A stretch of DNA of 7,765 nt from Bacteroidota bacterium (GTDB lineage Bacteria; Bacteroidota; Bacteroidia; AKYH767-A; JABDAW01). The stretch is taken from NCBI GenBank assembly GCA_023251595.1, contig JAHEYM010000181.1:1-7765 (forward strand), given 5' to 3'. Of the stretch, positions 1-6,604 are shown piece after piece (positions within the stretch are counted from its first letter, which is position 1; each line of letters begins with the position of its first letter). The notes beneath the pieces were generated by a model that was not told the origin of the DNA, did not search any database, and saw only the letters and a list, made by a program, of their open reading frames with translations. A program made the translations under genes and the position numbers.

Positions 1-21
1 CTCATCAACTTATCAACTTCT
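1..21 (+). repeat. 8-bp-period array (CAACTTAT type) before the kinase gene
   Basis: These bases read as consecutive 8-mers of the type CTCAT / CAACTTAT / CAACTTCT. This is the same unit that forms the longer array at 4239-4310. The array touches the probable TTG start at 22 and runs off the window edge, so its full length is unknown. In this orientation the unit has no stop codon in any forward frame, which is why the kinase reading frame stays open to base 1. Confidence 0.7.
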
Positions 22-1362
22 TTGAAATTACAAACAAAATTCGCTTTATTTAATATGGTTTCGAAAATCCTGATCGTCGGGGTTCTCGGAGCTTTATTGC
101 CAATTATTGTGAATCAGGTTGTATATTCCCACATGGACGATCGTCTGGTAGCGAAGATGAACAAGGTATTGAAGATTATTGAGAAAGGCGGTTTGCAGGA
201 AATCAAAAATGATGAAGATTGCAGTTATGGAAATTATAATCTCCTGAAAGAAGAATTTATTAATGTCACTGCTTTTGATAAAATGGGCGGTGAATATGAA
301 ATAATTAATGCGAACCGGAAACTCGAGAATGAAGAGACCAAGTACCGGATTTTAAGTAAAACCTTTGTTTACGACAATCAGATCTACAAACTTGAAATCG
401 GTGAAGGATTAATATCAATTAAAGAGCTGAATAAGACAGTTCAGTCTTTTCTATTTAAAATTATGGGAATTGTTATTCTCATTTCTATCGTCCTTGATAT
501 CGGTTTTGTGCGATATATTTTACGACCATTAAATTCTATTATTGAGAATAAACTGAAAGGGACTAAACATCCTGCCACGTTCGATTTCACGATGCATCCT
601 ACCAATACGAGCGACTTTAGAGATCTTCAGCAAAGCATCAACGACATGATGTATAAGATACAAAACGCGTTCACCATTGAAAAAGAATTTATTGCCAACG
701 TGTCACACGAGTTAATTACACCAATTACTATTCTTCAGAGTAAATTCGAAAATCTGTTGACCGATCAGACATTGTCAGATCAGACCGTCCAGAAAATTGT
801 AGAATCACAACAGACATTATTAAGACTTAATAAAATTATAAAGAGTTTATTGATGATCTCCAGAATTGAAAATGAACAATATGAAAAAGCAGACGAAATC
901 TCGGTGAGGGAAGTGCTTCAGGAAGTGATCAACGCACTTGATGAAAGAATTATTCAGCGAAAAGTTTCCGTGGAAATTAATTTACTGGAAGAATTTGTGA
1001 TACGGAATTGTAATAAAACTTTGCTCTTCAATATGTTTTTCAATCTGATCAGCAATGCCATAAAATATAATAAAGAAGGCGGAATGATCAAAATAAGCGG
1101 GGGTTACGATGAGAAAACCTATTTTGTTGATATTCAGGATACCGGAACGGGCATTGATGCAAAACATTTTACGGATATATTCGAGCGATTTAAACGTCTC
1201 AACAAAAATAACGAAGAGGGATTCGGACTCGGATTACCAATCGCAAAAACAATCGCGAATTTTCACGAAATAGAAATTAAGGTAAGTTCGGAAGTTAACG
1301 TTGGAAGTACGTTCCGGTTGATTTTCCCCATTTATACTTCAGTCGAATTGCCCGGTTCCTAA
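22..1362 (+). CDS. Sensor histidine kinase of a two-component system
   Basis: Membrane sensor kinase that should autophosphorylate on a histidine and pass the phosphate to a response regulator, which is not in this window. Seen in the 446-residue product: TM1 at about residues 14-33, an extracytoplasmic stretch of roughly 110 residues, TM2 at about 145-165, then a HAMP-like linker. The HisKA H-box is SHELITP with His229. The HATPase domain has the N-box NLISNA (N341, N345), the G1 box DTGTGID (373-379), the F-box IFERF and the G2 box GFGLGL (400-405). All key residues are present, so it looks catalytically competent. The start is TTG at 22, chosen because MKLQTKFALFN fits the family N-terminus and the bases before it are repeat. 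The frame is open to base 1, so a start outside the window is possible. The 3' end overlaps the convergent CoA-binding gene by 24 bp. The signal sensed is unknown. Confidence 0.92.
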   Translation: MKLQTKFALFNMVSKILIVGVLGALLPIIVNQVVYSHMDDRLVAKMNKVLKIIEKGGLQEIKNDEDCSYGNYNLLKEEFINVTAFDKMGGEYEIINANRKLENEETKYRILSKTFVYDNQIYKLEIGEGLISIKELNKTVQSFLFKIMGIVILISIVLDIGFVRYILRPLNSIIENKLKGTKHPATFDFTMHPTNTSDFRDLQQSINDMMYKIQNAFTIEKEFIANVSHELITPITILQSKFENLLTDQTLSDQTVQKIVESQQTLLRLNKIIKSLLMISRIENEQYEKADEISVREVLQEVINALDERIIQRKVSVEINLLEEFVIRNCNKTLLFNMFFNLISNAIKYNKEGGMIKISGGYDEKTYFVDIQDTGTGIDAKHFTDIFERFKRLNKNNEEGFGLGLPIAKTIANFHEIEIKVSSEVNVGSTFRLIFPIYTSVELPGS

Positions 1363-1728
1363 CATTATCAACGTACAAGCTTCAACCACTTCTATGCCTT
1401 GTTTTGCCGCAAGCCTCTCGAATTCCGGATTTTCAGCGCCCGGATTAAATATAATTCTTTTGGGGTTCAGCCCAAGCACGTACTCATATATAGTTGACTG
1501 TCTTGCCGGATTTATATATATAGTTACGGTGTCCACGCCATTTAATTCCGGTTTACCCGTCATAATTTCCATATCCCCCACCCGACCTGCTTTCAAACCA
1601 ATTCCAACAACATCGTAACCCTTCGATTGCAAACGCATTGCAGCGTCAAATGCCACTCTGCCACGATCTTCCGAAGCACCCATCACAACCATTAATCCGC
1701 TTCTTTTTTCAGACAAATTCTTCGACAT
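1339..1728 (-). CDS. Small CoA-binding-domain protein (CoA_binding_2 type)
   Basis: Single-domain Rossmann-like protein of 129 residues resembling the stand-alone CoA-binding domains related to the N-terminal part of succinyl-CoA synthetase alpha. Seen: the nucleotide-binding turn VVMGASEDRGR (about 14-24), the central YINPARQ segment (71-77), FNPGAENPEF (94-103) and the C-terminal EVVEACTLIML (113-123) that carries the conserved cysteine of the family. The precise cellular role of these proteins is not established; binding of CoA or an acyl-CoA is expected from family membership only. ATG at 1728 was preferred to an in-frame TTG at 1746, which lies further inside the upstream gene. The gene overlaps the end of the MFS transporter by 20 bp, so the two are probably co-transcribed and perhaps translationally coupled. 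Its 3' end overlaps the convergent histidine kinase gene by 24 bp. Confidence 0.85.
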   Translation of the reverse strand: MSKNLSEKRSGLMVVMGASEDRGRVAFDAAMRLQSKGYDVVGIGLKAGRVGDMEIMTGKPELNGVDTVTIYINPARQSTIYEYVLGLNPKRIIFNPGAENPEFERLAAKQGIEVVEACTLIMLGTGQFD

Positions 1729-2956
1729 AATCAAGGTCTTTTCCAAAAGTTTCTTTCATCCAAAATAAAGACGCAAAGGCCAACGCCAGCGTAATCAGTC
1801 CGATAATAAGTGCTGAATAAATGAGCGATATCTGGAACGTGTTCTCCAGAAATTCAAGTCCGATAGTCATCAGAGCGACAGAACCCCTGACAAAATTCGG
1901 AACCGTCGTGGTAACGGTTGATCGAATATTGGTCCCGAATTGCTCAGACGCAACGGTTATAAAGACTGCCCAATAACCTGCACAAAAACCAAGCGTGAAA
2001 CACAAAAAGTACAGGAAGGTTAACGATATATTTTTTTGAAACAGGTAAATCAGAACACATATCAGCGTCGTGGAAAGATAAATAACAAGTATTTTTTTTC
2101 TCGTTTTAAATATCTGTGATAAAAGACCGCAAACAAAATCGCCACTCGCCATCCCGATATAACAATACATCACCGATAAACCCTGATTTACCGGTTCAGA
2201 GACATTAAATGATTTTGCAAACTCACGGGAAAGAAAAATCAGAATACCAACTACAAACCATATCGGAAGTCCGACTCCAATACAGCTGAGATACTTCAAT
2301 AATGTATTTTTCTTCTTAAACAGCAGAAGAAAATTTCCTGCCTGAACCCCCTTCCTTTTAATTGTTTTATACATACCCGACTCATACACTCCGATTCTTA
2401 GAAACAAAAGAACAAGACCCAATCCACCACCAATAAAGTACGCAGTTCTCCATTCAAAATTATTTCCAACCCAAGCTGCAAGAATTGCTCCTGATACGCC
2501 AAACGAGACCACAAGAGTAGTACCGAACCCGCGTCTTTCTTTGGTCATCGTTTCGCTCACAAGTGTAATTCCCGCACCCAATTCACCCGCGAGTCCGATA
2601 CCTGCCAATAAACGCAGCCATTTGTACTGATCAACATCCGTAATTAAACCATTTAGAATATTCGCAGCAGAATAGAGAATAATCGAACCGAAAAGTACGG
2701 AAACCCTTCCTTTCAGATCGCCGATAATTCCCCAAAGGAGACCGCCGATGAGCATTCCTGTCATCTGCCAACTCAGCAAAGAGAGACCTACATTCTTCAG
2801 TTCATCATCGTTGAGCCCAAGGCCATGCTTAATGTCGAGACTCGATACCCGGAGAATAGAGAATAGAATCAGGTCATATATATCAACAAAATAGCCCAGT
2901 GCAGCTACGATTACGATGATATTGAAAACGTTTTTGGTGGAAGTATTTTTTATCAT
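1709..2956 (-). CDS. Major facilitator superfamily transporter
   Basis: Inner-membrane secondary transporter of 415 residues, a normal length for a 12-helix MFS protein. Seen: alternating long hydrophobic segments through the whole chain. The loop 2-3 motif is GDLKGR (79-84), matching the MFS motif-A core G-x-x-x-D-x-x-G-R in relaxed form. An ELGAGITLVSETMTKERRG segment (125-143) resembles the helix 4-5 region of metabolite:proton symporters. A second-half segment FGTNIRSTVTT (340-350) is followed by VPNFVRG. The fold is clear, but the substrate cannot be deduced, and import versus export is open. The ATG at 2956 is well placed at the first hydrophobic block. The gene is divergent from the first glycosyltransferase across a very short spacer and overlaps the CoA-binding gene at its 3' end, which suggests a two-gene operon, possibly for an organic acid that is later activated with CoA (inference only). 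Confidence 0.9.
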   Translation of the reverse strand: MIKNTSTKNVFNIIVIVAALGYFVDIYDLILFSILRVSSLDIKHGLGLNDDELKNVGLSLLSWQMTGMLIGGLLWGIIGDLKGRVSVLFGSIILYSAANILNGLITDVDQYKWLRLLAGIGLAGELGAGITLVSETMTKERRGFGTTLVVSFGVSGAILAAWVGNNFEWRTAYFIGGGLGLVLLFLRIGVYESGMYKTIKRKGVQAGNFLLLFKKKNTLLKYLSCIGVGLPIWFVVGILIFLSREFAKSFNVSEPVNQGLSVMYCYIGMASGDFVCGLLSQIFKTRKKILVIYLSTTLICVLIYLFQKNISLTFLYFLCFTLGFCAGYWAVFITVASEQFGTNIRSTVTTTVPNFVRGSVALMTIGLEFLENTFQISLIYSALIIGLITLALAFASLFWMKETFGKDLDYVEEFV

Positions 2957-3012
2957 GAACAGACCTTCGATTGAGGGAGCAAAGTAAGCACAAAAAGTTT
3001 AATTTTGACCGC
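2957..3012. promoter_or_regulatory. Divergent promoter region between MFS and glycosyltransferase genes
   Basis: This spacer must serve both divergent genes. On the plus strand TAATTTTG at 3000-3007 matches the Bacteroidota -7 consensus TAnnTTTG exactly. On the minus strand TTACTTTG (complement of 2980-2987) matches it with one mismatch and would give a leader of about 18 nt for the transporter. No well-spaced -33 TTTG box is visible for either, so both are tentative. If the plus-strand box is used, transcription would start around 3012-3015, essentially at the TTG proposed as the start of the glycosyltransferase. Confidence 0.3.
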
Positions 3013-4215
3013 TTGAGAATTCTTCAACTGTGTAATCGTGTTCCTTACCCTCCGGCTGACGGGGGAACCATCGCAGTTATTGCGTTGTTAAAGCATTTTG
3101 CCGCACATACGGAAAATTTTCACGTGCTTGCCCTTAATACCCTTAAACACAAAGCGGATATTGACAAAATTCCCGCACGTATCAGTAAGAATGCATCTTT
3201 AAAGTCGGTTTTTATCGATACTTCGCTCAGTCCATTCAAGGCATTTTTTAATCTCTTCAGTAATTACCCTTATCAGGTTGAAAGATTTTACTCAGAAGAA
3301 TTTAATCGGGAACTTATTTTACTTTTGCAAAGAGAAAAATTTGATATAGTACATTTCGAAAGTCTGTTTATGACACCTTATTTTGAAACAGTAAGAAAAT
3401 ATCATCATGGAAAATGTATTTATAGGGCGCATAATATTGAGTTCAAAATTTGGGAAAGACTTCTTCCTTCAATCTCAAATCCATTAAAAAAATGGTATCT
3501 TGGCATTCAGACAAGTCGTTTGCGTAAATTGGAAATTGAAATATTGAATAAATTCGATGCCATCGTCGCCATTACTGAAGAAGATAAAATCGGTATGCAG
3601 AAAACAGGGGCAAATATTCCAATACATATAACACCTTTCGGTATTGATCCGAACGAATATCCTTTTGCCCCTTCGAAAAATAAAATTCCCGTTCTATATC
3701 ATCTGGGTGATTTAATATGGCGGCCGAATGCGGAGGGACTGAGATGGTTTCTTGAAAATTGTTGGGACAAACTTGTGAAAGAAATTCCTGATATTAAATT
3801 CAGGATTGGCGGGAGACATATTCCGGAATGCATTCGGATAAAAGGCAATAATAATTTAATCGTTGAGGGTGAAGTCGTGGATGCAAAAAAATTTATTGCT
3901 CAAAACGATATACTCATCGTTCCATTGCAATCTGGCGGCGGAATGCGGGTGAAAATCATTGAAGCCATGAGTATGGGAAAAACCGTCATTTCTACAAGCA
4001 TTGGCGCTGAAGGAATTGCTTATACAGAGGGTGAAAATATATTAATTGCAAATACAGCGGAAGAATTTATGCAACAAATAATTAAATGTTTATCCAATCC
4101 GGGCTCCTGTTCTGTTTTGGGTGAAGCTGCCCGGAAACTAACAACATCGAAATATAACAATGAGGTTTTAGGAAACGGGTTACTGGAATTCTATGAACGG
4201 TTGATGAGTTTATAA
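3013..4215 (+). CDS. Glycosyltransferase, GT-B fold, GT4-like (first of pair)
   Basis: Probable retaining glycosyltransferase that moves a sugar from an activated donor to a growing surface glycan or polysaccharide. Seen (numbered from the longer in-frame start at 2971): N-terminal Rossmann strand RILQLCNRVPYPPADGG (15-31 and on) with the glycine-rich acceptor-side loop, YRAHNIEFK (151-159), DAIVAITEED (196-205), PFGID (222-226) at the domain junction, and HLGDLIWRPN (244-253) opening the donor-binding domain. The donor site is SGGGMRVKIIEAM (321-333) with Glu331. The first Glu of the classic EX7E motif is replaced by Gly, apparently a subfamily trait. No ATG is available near the N-terminus. 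TTG at 3013 was chosen because the family begins directly with the M-R-I-L-Q-L strand; TTG at 2971 would add 14 polar residues. The last residues LMSL and the stop codon lie inside an 8-bp repeat array. Confidence 0.87.
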   Translation: MRILQLCNRVPYPPADGGTIAVIALLKHFAAHTENFHVLALNTLKHKADIDKIPARISKNASLKSVFIDTSLSPFKAFFNLFSNYPYQVERFYSEEFNRELILLLQREKFDIVHFESLFMTPYFETVRKYHHGKCIYRAHNIEFKIWERLLPSISNPLKKWYLGIQTSRLRKLEIEILNKFDAIVAITEEDKIGMQKTGANIPIHITPFGIDPNEYPFAPSKNKIPVLYHLGDLIWRPNAEGLRWFLENCWDKLVKEIPDIKFRIGGRHIPECIRIKGNNNLIVEGEVVDAKKFIAQNDILIVPLQSGGGMRVKIIEAMSMGKTVISTSIGAEGIAYTEGENILIANTAEEFMQQIIKCLSNPGSCSVLGEAARKLTTSKYNNEVLGNGLLEFYERLMSL

Positions 4216-4299
4216 GTTGATGAGTTAAAAAAATGCTTCAACTTATCAACTCTTCAACTTATCAACTCTTCACCTTATCAACTCATCAACTTATAAACT
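4201..4299. repeat. Inverted repeat with perfect 20-bp arms between the glycosyltransferases
   Basis: Bases 4207-4226 are the exact reverse complement of 4280-4299, with 53 nt between them. Both arms consist of the 8-bp unit, in minus orientation on the left (RC units AACTCAT / CAACTTAT / AAACTCAT / CAAC, running back to 4201) and plus orientation on the right. The left arm contains the TAA stop of the first glycosyltransferase. The AT-rich stem could fold in the mRNA between the two cistrons and reduce read-through or protect the upstream message, but it lacks the GC stem and U-tract of a standard terminator. Confidence 0.75.
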
Positions 4300-4310
4300 T
4301 ATAAACTAAA
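4239..4310 (+). repeat. 8-bp-period tandem array (CAACTTAT / CAACTCTT) upstream of second glycosyltransferase
   Basis: Nine consecutive 8-mers can be laid out from 4239: CAACTTAT, CAACTCTT, CAACTTAT, CAACTCTT, CACCTTAT, CAACTCAT, CAACTTAT, AAACTTAT, AAACTAAA. The first four form two perfect copies of a 16-mer and the later units are degenerate. The array ends directly against the GTG at 4311. There is no spacer structure, so it is not a CRISPR. It is the same family as the array at 1-21. Confidence 0.85.
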
Positions 4311-5555
4311 GTGAAAATCTTTATACTTCTATCCCGATTCCCATATCCCCTGGAAAAAGGTGATAAGCTCCGTGCTTATAATCAGATTCGAAGCCTTTCG
4401 CAAAAGCACGAAATACATCTTTGTGCATTAAGTGATGTTAAAATAGAAAAATCGGAGTTTGAGGAACTGACAAAATATTGCACCACCATAAAAGCCTTAT
4501 ACATTCCGAAAAACTATCGTCTTGGAAATCTTTTTCGTTCAATTTTCAATGGCTTGCCGTTTCAGGTCGGCTATTTCTATAATAAGAAAATAAAAACTAT
4601 CATTCACGAATATATTACCAAAATAAAACCCGATCTTATATATAGTCAATTAATACGGGTATCAGAATACACAAAAGATTTAAAAGACTATCCGAAAGTA
4701 TTGGATTACATGGATGCGTTCTCTAAAGGCATCGAGAGACGAATTGAAAAAGAACCTTTTTTCATGCGACCTATCTTTCGTTTTGAGCTGAGACGTCTTT
4801 TAAGATATGAGAAATATATATTTAAATTTTTTGATGTAAAGACCATTATTTCGACTCAGGATCGCGGTGCGATGCCCCACGGTCACAGAGAAGAAATAAA
4901 AGTAATTCCAAATGGCGTAGATCTGAATTATTTTCACCCATTTCAGAAACAGAAACAGAGCGAAGAAAGAGAAAATGAAGACAATTCCCCTCTTGAGAGG
5001 GGTCAGGGGTGTGTAGCCTACGACATTTTATTTTGCGGCAACATGGGGTATCCCCCCAACATTTTCAGCGCAGAATATTTGGCAAAGAAAGTAGTTCCAT
5101 TATTAATCAAACAAAAACCCGATTTAAAAGTATTAATTGCAGGTGCAAATCCATCAAAAAGGGTAAAAGCACTCCAATCCTCACATATAGATATACAGGG
5201 CTGGGTCGATGATATCCGCGAAACCTATTGGAATTCCGGAATATTTGTCGCACCTATGGAAATGAGTATCGGTTTGCAAAATAAATTACTCGAAGCCATG
5301 GCGATGAGAGTGCCCGTGGTAACTTCAACGCTGGCGAACAACGCTATCGGAGCGATTCCAAACGAGTCTGTACTGATTGCAAATTCATCCACCGAATATG
5401 CGGAGAAAATTATGTGGCTTTTGAATAATCCGAAGGAGGCAGAAGGCATTGCTGAGAATGCCTTGAAATTCGTTAGGAATAATTATTCGTGGGATGCGAT
5501 CAACGAGAAGTTAAGCAGGATATTTGAAGAATTGCAAAAGCCCCTGGAATCCTGA
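4311..5555 (+). CDS. Glycosyltransferase, GT-B fold, related to the PEP-CTERM/EpsH-associated sugar transferase family
   Basis: Likely a polysaccharide-assembly glycosyltransferase acting at the cytoplasmic face of the membrane. Seen in 414 residues: N-terminal strand MKIFILLSRFPYPLEKGDK with the loop FPYPLEKGDK (10-19), LDYMDAFSKG (131-140), PNGVD (200-204) before the inter-domain linker, FCGNMGYPPN (241-250), GWVDDIRETY (297-306), and the donor-site block IGLQNKLLEAMAMRVPVV (320-337) with Glu328. The LQNK-LLEAMAM form is characteristic of the PEP-CTERM/EpsH1-associated sugar transferases (recognised from memory, not searched). The first Glu of EX7E is absent, as in its neighbour. The start is GTG at 4311: an in-frame TAA at 4302-4304 rules out an upstream start. 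Residues N225-V235 (NSPLERGQGCV) are encoded by an inserted palindromic repeat in the linker. The C-terminal PLES and the stop lie in a further repeat element. Probably co-transcribed with the preceding glycosyltransferase, 95 bp away. Confidence 0.9.
   Translation: MKIFILLSRFPYPLEKGDKLRAYNQIRSLSQKHEIHLCALSDVKIEKSEFEELTKYCTTIKALYIPKNYRLGNLFRSIFNGLPFQVGYFYNKKIKTIIHEYITKIKPDLIYSQLIRVSEYTKDLKDYPKVLDYMDAFSKGIERRIEKEPFFMRPIFRFELRRLLRYEKYIFKFFDVKTIISTQDRGAMPHGHREEIKVIPNGVDLNYFHPFQKQKQSEERENEDNSPLERGQGCVAYDILFCGNMGYPPNIFSAEYLAKKVVPLLIKQKPDLKVLIAGANPSKRVKALQSSHIDIQGWVDDIRETYWNSGIFVAPMEMSIGLQNKLLEAMAMRVPVVTSTLANNAIGAIPNESVLIANSSTEYAEKIMWLLNNPKEAEGIAENALKFVRNNYSWDAINEKLSRIFEELQKPLES
4985..5014 (+). repeat. 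GC-rich palindromic dispersed repeat, in frame inside a glycosyltransferase gene
   Basis: The core 4987-5002 has perfect 7-bp arms CCCCTCT and AGAGGGG around TG, followed by TCAGGGG. The two copies at the 6542-6774 junction have the same plan: CCCC-palindrome-GGGG, a short spacer, then a second G-run. The copy is read in frame as NSPLERGQGCV between the two Rossmann domains of the host protein. Just upstream lies a low-complexity polar stretch (QKQKQSEERENED). Confidence 0.75.
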
Positions 5556-5690
5556 AAGGATTAAATGTGTCAGCGTTGGACAAAGTCCATCTGTAAAGGA
5601 ATACCCGATGATATCATTCTAAGAGCTGGCTCCAAGACCGAAAGTCGCACAAAGAAAACAAAATCCCTATAAGGATGAAAGATTGAACGA
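5546..5690 (+). repeat. Hairpin-rich intergenic element, possibly a dispersed non-coding repeat or structured RNA
   Basis: The region from the end of the glycosyltransferase to about 5690 holds a series of small dyads: AATCC/GGATT at 5548-5562 with loop TGAAA, TGGAC/GTCCA at 5577-5589 with loop AAA, the 10-bp palindrome ATGATATCAT at 5608-5617, and ATCC/GGAT at 5663-5676. The two terminal hairpins resemble each other (AATCC-N5/6-GGAT followed by TAAATG or GAAAG), as if marking the ends of one element. The layout recalls short dispersed elements common in Bacteroidota intergenic DNA, but this is recognition from memory and a genome search is needed. No coding frame is convincing here. Confidence 0.45.
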
Positions 5691-5710
5691 AAAGCAATAA
5701 TTCTATACAA

Positions 5711-6541
5711 ATGAGAAAATTCATTTTATTTGGAAGTACAGTTGTACTCGTTCTACTTAATTCTTCAAAGAATTTTGCACAACGTTTATCTGTTCAGACT
5801 AGTTTTGGGTATAGCATTGGAACAGGCATAACCGATTTAGGAGGCAATTACAGTTTATTTCATCCAAACTCACAAGGTTTTGCACTCGAAACAGATCCAA
5901 ATGTCGGACCAGGTTCCTTTGGTTCCGGATATGATTTGGATTTTACGATAGGATATTCAGTAAATGAATTCCTTTCCTGTGGATTAGAATTTACCTACCA
6001 TCATAGTGGGTTCTTCGGGTGGGATAGTTCTGACAAAAACTACAGGCTAAGCAATTCCTGGCAAGCCAACATCATACGTCTTACACCATTTATTAAAAGA
6101 GATTTCGGCACTCAATCTCTAAATCCATTTTTGATGATCGGACCTGTTTTAAAAATCGGAGGTTCGATTAATGAGTATTATCTATATGTTCATCAACGCC
6201 CGCTCGATGCCTGGCAATTGGAGACTCAATTTTTCGGTGGTATATCCTTCGGTGTAATGTTTGGTGGTGGCCTTGAGTACCATCTCTATAAATCTCTTAC
6301 TTTTGTTTTATATGCTAAATATATATATCAGACCTGGGCTCCAAAACACTCTGAGCAAATAGATGTCAATGATAAGAATTATCTCTTCAAAGTCGATTTT
6401 GTTGACAATGTAGCACCATACATATCCACAAACAACCCTCAGTCGACCAAAGCACCGACCTATAATAATCCATTTTCAGGAGTTAGTATAAATATGGGAC
6501 TCAAGTTTAGTATAGGGAAAATGGCTGCTGACACAAAATGA
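5711..6541 (+). CDS. Outer-membrane beta-barrel protein with signal peptide
   Basis: Predicted secreted protein of 276 residues that should fold as a small outer-membrane barrel. Seen: a signal peptide with charged MRK, a hydrophobic core (about 4-17) and probable cleavage after NFA23 before Q24, the usual Bacteroidota form. Then come many amphipathic strands with alternating aromatic residues and glycines, for example 26-40, 74-98, 118-130, 139-148, 173-190 and 194-206. A terminal strand VSINMGLKFSIG (258-269) is followed by a short polar tail. No enzymatic motif, lipobox or secretion-system C-terminal domain was seen, so the function (porin-like channel, adhesin or structural protein) cannot be named. 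The ATG at 5711 immediately precedes the signal peptide. Upstream is a 155-bp non-coding stretch, so it may have its own promoter, though no clear TAnnTTTG box was found. Downstream it converges on the ABC exporter gene across a repeat-filled junction. Confidence 0.85.
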   Translation: MRKFILFGSTVVLVLLNSSKNFAQRLSVQTSFGYSIGTGITDLGGNYSLFHPNSQGFALETDPNVGPGSFGSGYDLDFTIGYSVNEFLSCGLEFTYHHSGFFGWDSSDKNYRLSNSWQANIIRLTPFIKRDFGTQSLNPFLMIGPVLKIGGSINEYYLYVHQRPLDAWQLETQFFGGISFGVMFGGGLEYHLYKSLTFVLYAKYIYQTWAPKHSEQIDVNDKNYLFKVDFVDNVAPYISTNNPQSTKAPTYNNPFSGVSINMGLKFSIGKMAADTK

Positions 6542-6570
6542 GGTAGACCTGGATCTTTAGATACTGCACT

Positions 6571-6598
6571 TCCTCCCCCTGCCCCCTCCAGCGGGGGA
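6571..6598 (-). repeat. GC-rich palindromic dispersed repeat, left copy of inverted pair
   Basis: This copy is the reverse complement of 6703-6732 apart from a 2-nt gap (TG against TTCG). It carries a CCCCC/GGGGG dyad at 6582-6597 plus an outer C-run. It belongs to the same family as the in-gene copy at 4985-5014. It lies 30 bp past the stop codon of the barrel-protein gene. Confidence 0.8.
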
Positions 6599-6604
6599 GA
6601 TTTG

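Noticed and set aside
982..1167. 61-codon minus-strand reading frame inside the histidine kinase
   Set aside because: It is antisense to the conserved N-box/G1 region of the kinase and has no recognisable features.
1394..1618. 74-codon plus-strand reading frame
   Set aside because: It lies entirely antisense to the CoA-binding domain gene, whose motifs are clear.
4239..4310. CRISPR array
   Set aside because: The repeats are directly contiguous 8-mers with no unique spacers, and no cas genes are present.
5045..5055. GGGG-TAT-CCCC dyad near the in-gene repeat
   Set aside because: It encodes the conserved NMGYPPN segment of the glycosyltransferase and is most simply a coincidence of coding sequence.
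5009..5449. Two out-of-frame or antisense reading frames (5009-5212 + and 5225-5449 -) within the second glycosyltransferase
   Set aside because: They cover the conserved donor-binding domain in other frames and have no independent support.
5660..5690. CRISPR-repeat-like sequence (ATCCCTATAAGGAT followed by GAAAG)
   Set aside because: Only a single copy is present, without spacers. It is better explained as the closing hairpin of the intergenic element.
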